From: WQXF01 sp031553615
Lineage (GTDB): Bacteria > Bacillota > Clostridia > Christensenellales > Aristaeellaceae
Direction: 5' to 3'
Assembly (NCBI GenBank): GCA_031553615.1
Contig: JAVBLJ010000021.1
Coordinates: forward strand, 8,572-72,571
Length of the DNA: 64,000 nucleotides
Part shown: piece by piece, positions 42,851-50,251 of the stretch
How positions within the stretch are numbered: the stretch's first letter is position 1
Layout of the letters: the number at the start of each line of letters is the position of its first letter
Notes under the pieces: model-generated
What the model was told of the DNA's origin: nothing
The model's database searches: none
The model's input: only the letters and a program-made list of their open reading frames with translations
Program-made: the position numbers and the translations under genes

Positions 42851-44077
42851 ATGCACATTTTGGACACCCTAAAGGAGCGCGGATTCATCGCGCAAATCAC
42901 CTTTGAGGAGGACCTGTACAAGCTCTTTGAGCGCGAGCCGGTCACCTTCTACGAGGGCACCGATCCCACCGCCGACAGCCTGCACATCGGCCACTGCGTG
43001 CCGTTCTTTGCCATGTCGCACATGCAGCGCGCCGGGCACCGCCCCATCGCGCTGATGGGCGGCGGCACCGCCATGATTGGCGACCCCAGCGGCAAAACCG
43101 AGCTGCGCTCCATGCTCACCACCGAGCGCATCGATGCCAACATCGAGCGCATCCAGAAGCAGGTGGGCCGGTTCATCGATTTTACGGACGGAAAAGCCCT
43201 GCTGGTCAACAACGCCGATTGGCTGCGCGACCTCAACTACCTGGATTTCATGCGCGATATCGGCGCGCACTTCTCGGTCAACCGCATGCTGACCGCCGAT
43301 TGTTACAAGACCCGGCTGGAGAAGGGCCTCTCCTTCCTGGAGTTCACCTACATGCCCATGCAGTCCTACGATTTCCTGCAGCTTTTCCAGCGCTACGGCT
43401 GCCGCCTGCAGGTGGGCGGGGATGATCAGTGGAGCAACATGCTGGGCGGCGCGGACTTGATCCGCCGCAAGGAGAAGCAGGAAGCGTTCGTCACCACCTT
43501 CAAGCTGATCTCCAATGCTGATGGCTCCAAGATGGGCAAGACCGTCGCGGGTGCGCTGTGGCTCGATCCGGAGCGGTGCAGCCCGTACGATTTCTACCAA
43601 TACTGGCGCAACGTGGCCGATGCCGACGTGCAGCGCTACCTCGGCCTGTTTACCTTCCTGCCCATGGACGAGGTGCGCCGCCTGGGTGCGCTGAAGGATG
43701 CGCAGCTCAACGACGCCAAGCGCGTGCTGGCGTTTGAGGTGACCAAGATCATCCACGGCGAGGCCGAGGCGGAAAAGGCGCAGCAGGCGGCGGCGGCGCT
43801 GTTTGGCGGCGGCGGCGATGCCGCGGCCATCCCCACCGCGCAGATCACCCTGGCCGACCTGGAGGCCGACGCCCGCGTGATCACGCTGGTGGTGCGCGCC
43901 GGGCTGGCCGCCTCCAACAGCGAGGCGCGCAAGCTGATGCAGGGCGGCGGCATCTACGTGGGCGATGCGCAGGTAACCGACGTGAACGCCACGGTGAGCG
44001 CCGACGATTTCCCCGGCGACGGCCTGATGCTGCGCAAGGGTAAAAAGAGCTACTGCCGCGTGACGTTGGCCCGCTGA
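42851..44077 (+). CDS. tyrS: Tyrosyl-tRNA synthetase
   Basis: TyrS charges tRNA-Tyr. The 408-residue class I synthetase has HIGH (45-48), the tyrosine-binding QSYDFLQLFQRYGCRLQVGGDDQW segment and the KMSKS-loop variant KMGKT (227-231). It ends with an S4 RNA-binding domain (LVVRAGLAASNSEARKLMQGGGIYVG). The start is ATG 42851, seven bases after GGGAGGA. It lacks its own T-box and I see no clear promoter in the 192-base spacer. It is therefore likely read from the tyrosine T-box upstream, through the C1/C2 repeats. Confidence 0.95.
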   Translation: MHILDTLKERGFIAQITFEEDLYKLFEREPVTFYEGTDPTADSLHIGHCVPFFAMSHMQRAGHRPIALMGGGTAMIGDPSGKTELRSMLTTERIDANIERIQKQVGRFIDFTDGKALLVNNADWLRDLNYLDFMRDIGAHFSVNRMLTADCYKTRLEKGLSFLEFTYMPMQSYDFLQLFQRYGCRLQVGGDDQWSNMLGGADLIRRKEKQEAFVTTFKLISNADGSKMGKTVAGALWLDPERCSPYDFYQYWRNVADADVQRYLGLFTFLPMDEVRRLGALKDAQLNDAKRVLAFEVTKIIHGEAEAEKAQQAAAALFGGGGDAAAIPTAQITLADLEADARVITLVVRAGLAASNSEARKLMQGGGIYVGDAQVTDVNATVSADDFPGDGLMLRKGKKSYCRVTLAR

Positions 44078-44078
44078 C

Positions 44079-44714
44079 ATGGCGCAGGCGGCATACAAGA
44101 CGCTCCGGGCCCCAGGGCACGATGAGTTTATTGTGCAAAAGTCGCGCTTCATCGGCTGCGGAACCCCCGTGGCCGATGAGGCGGCGGCTTTGGCCTTTTT
44201 AACGGCGATCCGCGCGCAATACAAGGATGCGAGCCACCACTGCTACGCCTACATCGTCGGCCAAAACGAGGGCGTAATGCGCTACAATGACGACGGCGAG
44301 CCGGGCGGAACAGCGGGCATGCCCATACTGGGCGTGATGCGCGCGCGCGGCGTGGTGGATTGCGCCGTCGTGGTGGTGCGCTACTTCGGCGGGGTGCTGC
44401 TGGGCGCGGGCGGATTGACGCGCGCGTACACCCAGGGCGCGGTGACCGCACTGGACGCGGCGGGCGTGGTGGTGATGCACCACACCCATCGCTACCTGGC
44501 CGAGCTGCCCTACCCGCTTTGGGATCGGGTGGCCCACGCGCTTTCCTCGGCCCCTTGCGTAATCGAAGCCCAGGAGTTTACCGACCGGGTCACGCTGACG
44601 CTGCGCGTGCGCGAGGCCGATGCGCCCGGGCTGCTCGCGCTGCTGACCCGCATCACCGATGGGCGCGCCGAAACGCTGCTGGAGCAGGAGCTCTACCTAG
44701 GCTGGGAGGAATGA
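44079..44714 (+). CDS. YigZ/IMPACT-family protein
   Basis: A 211-residue protein of the conserved YigZ family, related to eukaryotic IMPACT and probably an RNA- or translation-linked factor. The signature HHCYAYIVGQNEGVMRYNDDGEPGGTAGMPIL is complete, followed by VVVRYFGGVLLGAGGLTRAYTQGA. A C-terminal ferredoxin-like domain (VTLTLRVREADAPGLLALL) is present. It starts one base after the tyrS stop, so it is probably translated by reinitiation. Confidence 0.92.
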   Translation: MAQAAYKTLRAPGHDEFIVQKSRFIGCGTPVADEAAALAFLTAIRAQYKDASHHCYAYIVGQNEGVMRYNDDGEPGGTAGMPILGVMRARGVVDCAVVVVRYFGGVLLGAGGLTRAYTQGAVTALDAAGVVVMHHTHRYLAELPYPLWDRVAHALSSAPCVIEAQEFTDRVTLTLRVREADAPGLLALLTRITDGRAETLLEQELYLGWEE

Positions 44715-44732
44715 AAACCGGAGGTGCTCGCC

Positions 44733-45287
44733 TTGGAAAACGCAACGCAAACCGCGCCGGATATCGAGCTGGTTCCGCCCCGCGAGGAGCACGAAGCGCA
44801 GGCCCTCGCCTTTGTCGCCGACTTTCGTGCCAACGGCGAGATGAAAATGAACGGCAGCTCCGGCCTGAGCTCGTCCCCCGATTATGCATCCTGGCTGCAA
44901 AAGGTGCGCGACCGGTGTAATCCTGACCTCGAAACACCCGGCCTCGTGCCCTGCGATCAGTACTTCGTCATCCGGCCCCGCGATGCAAAGATCGTCGGCA
45001 TCGCGCAAGTGCGCCGCCGCCTAACCCCCGAGATGATGCTCGGATCGGGGCATGTGGGCTACAGCGTATGCCCCTCGGAGCGCCGCAAGGGCTACGCCAC
45101 ACGCATTCTGGCCCTGGCACTGGAAAAGTGCCGTGAGCTGCCCCTCGACCGCGCGCTGATGATTTGTGACCAGGGCAACACCGGTTCCGCGCGAACCATC
45201 GAAAAAAACGGCGGCGTGTTTCAGGATCACATCACCGAGGAAAACGGCAATGTGGTCGAGCGATACTGGATCGATCTGCTCGCATAA
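44733..45287 (+). CDS. GNAT-family N-acetyltransferase
   Basis: A 184-residue acetyltransferase. The GNAT core is GIAQVRRRL, GHVGYSVCPSERRKGYATRILALALEKC (acetyl-CoA loop R-R-K-G-Y-A) and NTGSARTIEKNGGVF, a layout common in Firmicutes ribosomal or small-molecule acetyltransferases. TTG 44733-44735 is chosen because GGAGG lies eight bases upstream; the in-frame GTG at 44724 overlaps that site. It closes the tyrS operon before a strong terminator. The substrate is unknown. Confidence 0.85.
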   Translation: MENATQTAPDIELVPPREEHEAQALAFVADFRANGEMKMNGSSGLSSSPDYASWLQKVRDRCNPDLETPGLVPCDQYFVIRPRDAKIVGIAQVRRRLTPEMMLGSGHVGYSVCPSERRKGYATRILALALEKCRELPLDRALMICDQGNTGSARTIEKNGGVFQDHITEENGNVVERYWIDLLA

Positions 45288-45293
45288 ATCCAT

Positions 45294-45332
45294 AAAAAAT
45301 CCGCCGAAACAAAACGTTTGCGGCGGATTTTT
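45294..45332. terminator. Bidirectional terminator
   Basis: AAAAAATCCGCCG and CGGCGGATTTTT form a perfect stem with a 14-base loop between convergent genes, with A/T tracts on both sides. Confidence 0.92.
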
Positions 45333-45339
45333 GATTTTA

Positions 45340-46992
45340 TCATACCCTTTTCGCTATCTCCTCGTTCACGCGCGCGCGCAGGCGGAGCAGGTAGCCCTCC
45401 TCGCGCGGGTAATCGGTAAAGGTGATCGGCTTGCGCCTGCCCTCGCCGATCAGCCCCAGCACGAAATCGCGGCCCGCCAAGCTCTCCAACAGCTTCATGG
45501 CCCGCAAATCGTTGAACGCGTGCATCACCACCATCAGGCGGATCGAGCCCAGCGGGTGCCCATCCTTGCCCGGGTAGACCAGGAAGGTATCGCCCGAGGG
45601 GAAGGTGCCGTCCGCATCGGTGCTCAGGAACGGATCGACCGGGTACACCGAGTGCATGCAGTAGTAGAAATTGAAGCCCCACTGCAGGAATCCGGCGATG
45701 TTGTGCTGATAGAGCAGCGCGCCCAGAATCCGGTTGCGGTACGAGGACTGCGCAAAGAAGCGGTTGGGCACCCGGTAGCTCTGCGCACAGCAATGGTAGC
45801 ACCACAGCTCGGGCACGTCGCCCTTCAGGAACGGCTCGATGTGATCCACCGCGGGGATGGGCACCGGCACCGCGCCGCTCTTGTAAAATTTGTAGTCGGA
45901 AAGCGCATCGATCACCTTGTAGCCCTGCAGCAGCGGCACGGCGATATCGCGGGCCGCCCGGTAATCCTCCAGCTGATCGCACGAAGGCTCATCGGAAATA
46001 TGGAAGTAGGTGCGGTCGGCCACGCCCCAGCTCGCCAGCGCAGCGGTCAGCGCGGGCAGCATCTGCTGCAAATAGGCGCGGTACTCCGCGCCGGTAGCGT
46101 CGGTTTCCCAGCCGAACAGACGCTGATATTCGCCATTCCTCCAGCCCATAATCTTGGGCGCGTGCTTCGCGCCCCACTGGGTAAACAGGTGCGCCATCTC
46201 CAAATATCGCACGCCGATCCGCGCGCACATGTCCACCCAGCGCTTCAGCTTCTCAAAGCCGAAGGTGTACCGCCCGCCCTCCTCGCGCACCTCGATAAGC
46301 TGCACGGTGGGCCGTTCGCCGCCCTGCTCGGTGTCCAGCGGCGGCGTGTGAATGGGGGTGAGCAGCATGTTTGCGCCGTGCCGCACCGCGCACTCCGCAA
46401 ACCGCTCGACGATCGCCCAATGCTCCTCCGAAAGCATTTCGACCCCGTAGTGCACCGCCAAACAATCGGCGTGAAACCACTCGGTATGCGGGAAATCCTG
46501 CTCGGGCAGGGTGGCCGCAACCACGCGCAGGGTCACGCGCTGCTCGCAGGCCGGCACACCCGCCTCGTCCTCCAGCCGCACGGTCAGCGCATGCTCGCCA
46601 GCGGGCGCATCCTGCGGCACCTCCACGTCGATCCACACGCAATGCCACCAACCTGATATCACCGGCACGCACGGGCCCTCCATGGGCTCTAGCAGATCGG
46701 GGAACAGGCCGGGAGCCTTGGTCAAATAATCGCCATCGGTGCGGAAGCGGATGGGCGTGCTGCCCGGCACGTGCGATACACGGCGCAGCGTGACGCGCGC
46801 CCATGCCGGCGCATCCACGTGCAGGCGCGCCCAACCGCGCAGGTTGTCCGGCCCGGCCACCGCCGCCTGAAAAGCCACGCTTTCGCCGCGCAGCGCCGTC
46901 GGCTCCGCCCACGCGGCTCCCTTGGGAATCGGTTGACCGGGGAACACCTTGGTCAGCGGGCTGAGCAGCCGCAATTTGAGCTTGGTACTCAC
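45340..46992 (-). CDS. DUF4091 glycoside hydrolase-like protein
   Basis: A 550-residue protein with an N-terminal beta-sandwich-like domain (to about residue 165) and a TIM-barrel-like DUF4091 region. Visible features are HTEWFHADCLAVHYGV, LEMAHLFTQWGAKHAPKI, HISDEPSCDQLEDYRAA and the aromatic-rich GFLQWGFNFYYCM. Such proteins are predicted glycoside hydrolases; the Asp-Glu in SDEP is a plausible catalytic pair. No signal peptide is seen. The start is GTG 46990-46992, seven bases after AAGGAGG. It ends against the tyrS operon terminator. Confidence 0.85.
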   Translation of the reverse strand: MSTKLKLRLLSPLTKVFPGQPIPKGAAWAEPTALRGESVAFQAAVAGPDNLRGWARLHVDAPAWARVTLRRVSHVPGSTPIRFRTDGDYLTKAPGLFPDLLEPMEGPCVPVISGWWHCVWIDVEVPQDAPAGEHALTVRLEDEAGVPACEQRVTLRVVAATLPEQDFPHTEWFHADCLAVHYGVEMLSEEHWAIVERFAECAVRHGANMLLTPIHTPPLDTEQGGERPTVQLIEVREEGGRYTFGFEKLKRWVDMCARIGVRYLEMAHLFTQWGAKHAPKIMGWRNGEYQRLFGWETDATGAEYRAYLQQMLPALTAALASWGVADRTYFHISDEPSCDQLEDYRAARDIAVPLLQGYKVIDALSDYKFYKSGAVPVPIPAVDHIEPFLKGDVPELWCYHCCAQSYRVPNRFFAQSSYRNRILGALLYQHNIAGFLQWGFNFYYCMHSVYPVDPFLSTDADGTFPSGDTFLVYPGKDGHPLGSIRLMVVMHAFNDLRAMKLLESLAGRDFVLGLIGEGRRKPITFTDYPREEGYLLRLRARVNEEIAKRV

Positions 46993-47116
46993 GGGAACTC
47001 CTCCTTTAGCAAAACGGGCGATGGGCCCGTGCATACGAAAATGAGCCGCCGCCCTCCCTGGCTGGGAAGGTCGACGGCTCTATTCATTCGCCCAAGGTTA
47101 GGCGTTTTCCTCCGAA

Positions 47117-47647
47117 TTACAGGGTGTTTTCCTCCGACTTGCGGGAATCTGTATGGATGGGCGCATCCTCGCTCTTCACGGCGGCGGCTACGCTGTCCGC
47201 GGTGTTCTTGATGTTCTCGGCGGCATGGCCCATCAGGTCGCGGAAATCCAGGTTCGGATCGGCGGCGGCCTTGTTCCACTTGATCTTGCAGCCGGTCACG
47301 AACGCCGCGATCACGCCCACCATCAACACCCACGGCGCGCAAAGCAGCACAAACAACCAGGAGATCACCGTCAGGTTCGCGACCAATGTATCGCCCTTGC
47401 GCACCGAAACGCGGGAGAACAGCATGCGCTTGACGTTCGACCAATCCGGCCCGAAACCCTGGCCACGGTGCTTGCGGCCGCTGTCCTGCGGCATGTCCTC
47501 GGGGCGGATGCGCCCGATTCGCTCCAGCTCCACCATGCACCTGGCCAAGTCGCCATCGAATTGCTCCAGCATGTTCACGGCTTCCTCGTAGCTCAACCCG
47601 GCCTTGTCGCGCAAGTAATCGATCTGTTCGATGGTGCCCTTATTCAT
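47117..47647 (-). CDS. UBA-like / DUF4342 membrane protein
   Basis: A 176-residue protein whose N-terminal IDYLRDKAGLSYEEAVNMLEQFDGDLARCMVELE is a UBA-like three-helix domain. The C-terminal DUF4342 part carries a basic stretch and two hydrophobic spans (LTVISWLFVLLCAPWVLMVGVIAAFVTG), then an acidic tail. It may couple a cytoplasmic binding domain to the membrane; the function is not known. ATG 47645-47647 follows GGAGG by seven bases. The upstream 532-base gap to 48180 has nothing recognisable until the D1/D2 repeats. Confidence 0.82.
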   Translation of the reverse strand: MNKGTIEQIDYLRDKAGLSYEEAVNMLEQFDGDLARCMVELERIGRIRPEDMPQDSGRKHRGQGFGPDWSNVKRMLFSRVSVRKGDTLVANLTVISWLFVLLCAPWVLMVGVIAAFVTGCKIKWNKAAADPNLDFRDLMGHAAENIKNTADSVAAAVKSEDAPIHTDSRKSEENTL

Positions 47648-47904
47648 TGTGTTACCTCCTGCAATTTCATGCATTTTTTGATTCGCTTTCGCGATCTGTT
47701 TTGTTCTTGCGGGCATCATCGCCTCGCAACCATAGAATACCGCATTGAGACGCGTCTTGCTTGAAAATGGGATAAGCGCTTCATGAGAATCCGATGAAAA
47801 ACCAGCTCGATTCTCTTATTAAACAGATCGCTTTGCCCCAACACACCGAGGCCTGCAACACAGGGCCAGCGCATTTACATCCTAAAACTTGGCAAATGCG
47901 CAGA

Positions 47905-47960
47905 GAAGGAGTCCAGGGGGCGAGCGATAAGCCCCCTGGTCGCTCCCGCAGGAGCGAAAC
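47905..47960 (+). repeat. Double-hairpin repeat, copy D1
   Basis: GAAGGAGT, hairpin 1 (CCAGGGGGC / GCCCCCTGG, loop GAGCGATAA), hairpin 2 (TCGCTCC / GGAGCGA, loop CGCA), then AAC. Left half of the best-preserved inverted pair; TGCGC precedes GAAGGAGTCCAG at both outer ends. Confidence 0.85.
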
Positions 47961-47979
47961 ACCTATCTTCGGGAGGGTA

Positions 47980-48032
47980 TTTCGCCCTCACGGTCGACCA
48001 GAGGGCTTTGCGGTCGCCCTCTGGACTCCTTC
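47980..48032 (-). repeat. Double-hairpin repeat, copy D2
   Basis: Read on minus: GAAGGAGT, hairpin 1 (CCAGAGGGC / GCCCTCTGG, loop GACCGCAAA), hairpin 2 (TCGACC / GGGCGA, loop GTGA), then AAA. Only 19 bases separate it from D1. It lies just upstream of the promoter at 48093. Confidence 0.85.
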
Positions 48033-48092
48033 GCAGCGCAACTCCTAGTTTTTGTATCCAAATACGTTCGCCCTGAACCTGCAACACGCATC

Positions 48093-48121
48093 TTGCATTC
48101 GTTTCCGGGTTTTGCTATGAT
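48093..48121 (+). promoter_or_regulatory. Promoter for the aromatic acid exporter family gene
   Basis: TTGCAT (48093-48098), 17-base spacer and TATGAT (48116-48121). Confidence 0.7.
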
Positions 48122-48179
48122 ATTGCGCACCGAAACAGCGCGGCACGTCCCATGCTGCGAACGTGAAAGGCGGATGCCC

Positions 48180-48701
48180 ATGCAAAAGACCACGCAATTC
48201 CTGCAAAAAGTGCAAAGGGTTTTATTGAAATACGTGGGCTGGCGCACCCTCAAGACCACGCTTGCCGTGCTCATCTCCGCGCTGTTCATGCGCTACGTGG
48301 TAAACGATACGCCCTTCTTTGCCTGCATCGGCGCGGTGGCCGCCATGGAAAAGACCATGCCCGATTCCTACCGCGCCGCCATCGTACGCAACGTGGGCAC
48401 CTTGGTGGGCGGCCTGCTGGGCATTTTGTTTGCCAAGCTGACCGACAACGTGGTGCTGCTGGGGCTGGGCATCATCCCCCACATCATCATCCACAACATC
48501 CTCAACAAGCGCGAATCCATCGTGCTGGGCAGCATCGTCTACTTCGCGGTGGTGTACAGCATCCAAGATAGCATGGCGCTTTCCTACGGCCTGCGCCGCA
48601 TCGCCGAAACATTCCTGGGTACGCTGATCGCGCTGGCGATCAACCGGCTCATCTCGCCGCCCAAAGCGGCGCAGCCCGTCTCGGAAACGGAACAGGCTTA
48701 G
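48180..48701 (+). CDS. Aromatic acid exporter family (FUSC-like) membrane protein
   Basis: A 173-residue membrane protein with about four spans. It has the family start VGWRTLKTTLAVLISALFMRYVVNDTPFFACIGAVAAMEKTMPDSYRAAIVRNVGTLVGGLLG and RIAETFLGTLIALAINRL near the end. It is shorter than PET/AaeB-type exporters and lacks their cytoplasmic domain, a common form in Firmicutes. ATG 48180 is nine bases after AAAGG; ATG 48174 is nearly adjacent to it. The substrate is unknown. Confidence 0.85.
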   Translation: MQKTTQFLQKVQRVLLKYVGWRTLKTTLAVLISALFMRYVVNDTPFFACIGAVAAMEKTMPDSYRAAIVRNVGTLVGGLLGILFAKLTDNVVLLGLGIIPHIIIHNILNKRESIVLGSIVYFAVVYSIQDSMALSYGLRRIAETFLGTLIALAINRLISPPKAAQPVSETEQA

Positions 48702-48712
48702 CACAAAGCAAA

Positions 48713-48757
48713 CCGCCTTCGCACAGCACGTTCCCGTGCGCCGCGAAGGCGGCTTTT
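48713..48757. terminator. Terminator between convergent genes
   Basis: CCGCCTTCGC and GCGAAGGCGG pair over 10 bp with an inner CACG/CGTG helix, followed by CTTTT on plus; on minus GGTTTG follows. Confidence 0.8.
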
Positions 48758-48760
48758 GCA

Positions 48761-50227
48761 TTACTGCTTGTCCAGGCAAAGCTCGGCGGAATCGGCCGCC
48801 TTGGCGGTGCGCAGCTCGTGCATCACATCGTACAGCACCAGTCCGGTCGCGGCAACCATGATCGTCGCCGCAATGCGCAGATCCAGCGGCCGCTCCCGCG
48901 CCAAGAATGGCAAGTAGCTCATGAACGAGGAGAATGTCACCATCACGGGGATGTACCAGCGCTTCGGGTAGCGGATGGCGTACAGCACCGCAAACAGCTC
49001 GGCCAACGCAAAGTACCGATCGTGCATCTTGGGCAACACCATGGGTATCAGCAGCGTGAAGGCCAGCGAGAGCCGCCAAATCTGATTCATGTTCACCCAC
49101 TTGCGGCGGTTGAACAGGTAGTACACCGCGCCCAGCACCAGAATGCCCGCATAGGGTACCAGCGCGCTGAGCAGGTACTTGATGGTTTCCAGCGTGTACC
49201 ATTCGTTCACTTGCGTGGGCGAAACGCCTGGAATGTACTTCAAAATCGCCATGTACACAGGCTGCGAGCCCAGCTCGCCGAAGGGCATGAACTGGTAAAT
49301 GTTGGCGGCATTGAAGGTCAGGCGGTCGTTGTATTGGCCCGTCTGCCGAATGTAGATGCTCAACGCGCTCACCAATGAGCGCCCGCACAGCAGCGCGGGG
49401 GCGAGCGAGATCAGGTACACCCCCACGAACACCAGCGCATGGCGCAGCTTGTACTTCTTGCCCCAGAGGGCCAGCAGCACGATGGGGAAGAAAAAGATGG
49501 TTTGGATCTTGAAGGAGAAGGCGATGGTTAGCAAGGTGACCGAAAGCACCGGGCGGTCGACCAGCATCGCATACACGCACGCGAGCACGAAGAAGCAATA
49601 GATGGTATCGCACTGCGCCCAGAACGCGCCGTTGAACCAATACGTGGGCAACAGCAGCAGCACCGCCAGCACCACATGCCCGTGATCCTTGCTGATGAAG
49701 CGTTCCACCGTGCACATGGCCAGAATGGCCAGCGCGAAATCGAACATCACCGACACAAACTTGATCAGGTACATCGGGTTAAGATTCACCTTAGAGATCA
49801 GCAGAAGGATGTACTGATAGGGCAGGTTGTAATCGCCGACCTCTTTGGCCAGCGCCTTCGTCCCTTCCAGCCGGAATGTTTTAACCCAGTTGCTCAGGAA
49901 ATTCGAATAGTCGGCGGTAACCTGGTTAAACACCGCGATGCGGATGAGCAGCGCCACCATCATCAGCGCGGCGACAAACAGAAAGCGCGGCCAATCCATC
50001 TTCCGGCGAAGCAGCAGGCAAGCCGCCATGGCTCCAATGAACAGGCCCGCAAACATAAGGATGTAGATTTTGCGTTCCGCCCAGGAGGAGCACGTCAGTA
50101 TCGTCGCTGGCCCATGGTTCACGCTACCCAACGCAAATATCACGGCCATGAGCCCTACCACTGCCCACTGGAGCAACCAGCGGTGGCGGCGGTCGATTTC
50201 CTGTGCCCAGGTCATCAGCTTTTGCAT
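48761..50227 (-). CDS. Gpi18-like polytopic glycosyltransferase
   Basis: A 488-residue integral membrane protein with about ten or more spans, resembling the GPI-mannosyltransferase-related (Gpi18-like, GT-C) family. Characteristic features are the early luminal TADYSNFLSNWV acidic loop, LPYQYILLLISKVN, and the late PKMHDRYFALAELFAVLYAIRY containing the HDRYF motif. It probably uses a lipid-phosphate sugar to glycosylate an envelope component. The start is ATG 50227, ten bases after GGGAGGG. It is 24 bases downstream of gpmI, so it is probably read through from the glycolytic operon. Confidence 0.85.
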   Translation of the reverse strand: MQKLMTWAQEIDRRHRWLLQWAVVGLMAVIFALGSVNHGPATILTCSSWAERKIYILMFAGLFIGAMAACLLLRRKMDWPRFLFVAALMMVALLIRIAVFNQVTADYSNFLSNWVKTFRLEGTKALAKEVGDYNLPYQYILLLISKVNLNPMYLIKFVSVMFDFALAILAMCTVERFISKDHGHVVLAVLLLLPTYWFNGAFWAQCDTIYCFFVLACVYAMLVDRPVLSVTLLTIAFSFKIQTIFFFPIVLLALWGKKYKLRHALVFVGVYLISLAPALLCGRSLVSALSIYIRQTGQYNDRLTFNAANIYQFMPFGELGSQPVYMAILKYIPGVSPTQVNEWYTLETIKYLLSALVPYAGILVLGAVYYLFNRRKWVNMNQIWRLSLAFTLLIPMVLPKMHDRYFALAELFAVLYAIRYPKRWYIPVMVTFSSFMSYLPFLARERPLDLRIAATIMVAATGLVLYDVMHELRTAKAADSAELCLDKQ

Positions 50228-50251
50228 CAAGTGTCTTCCCTCCCTGTCGTA

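Noticed and set aside
41317..42906. Open frame overlapping the aminotransferase gene in another frame
   Set aside because: It lacks motifs and runs through the T-box terminator and repeat C; the PLP aminotransferase frame has all catalytic residues.
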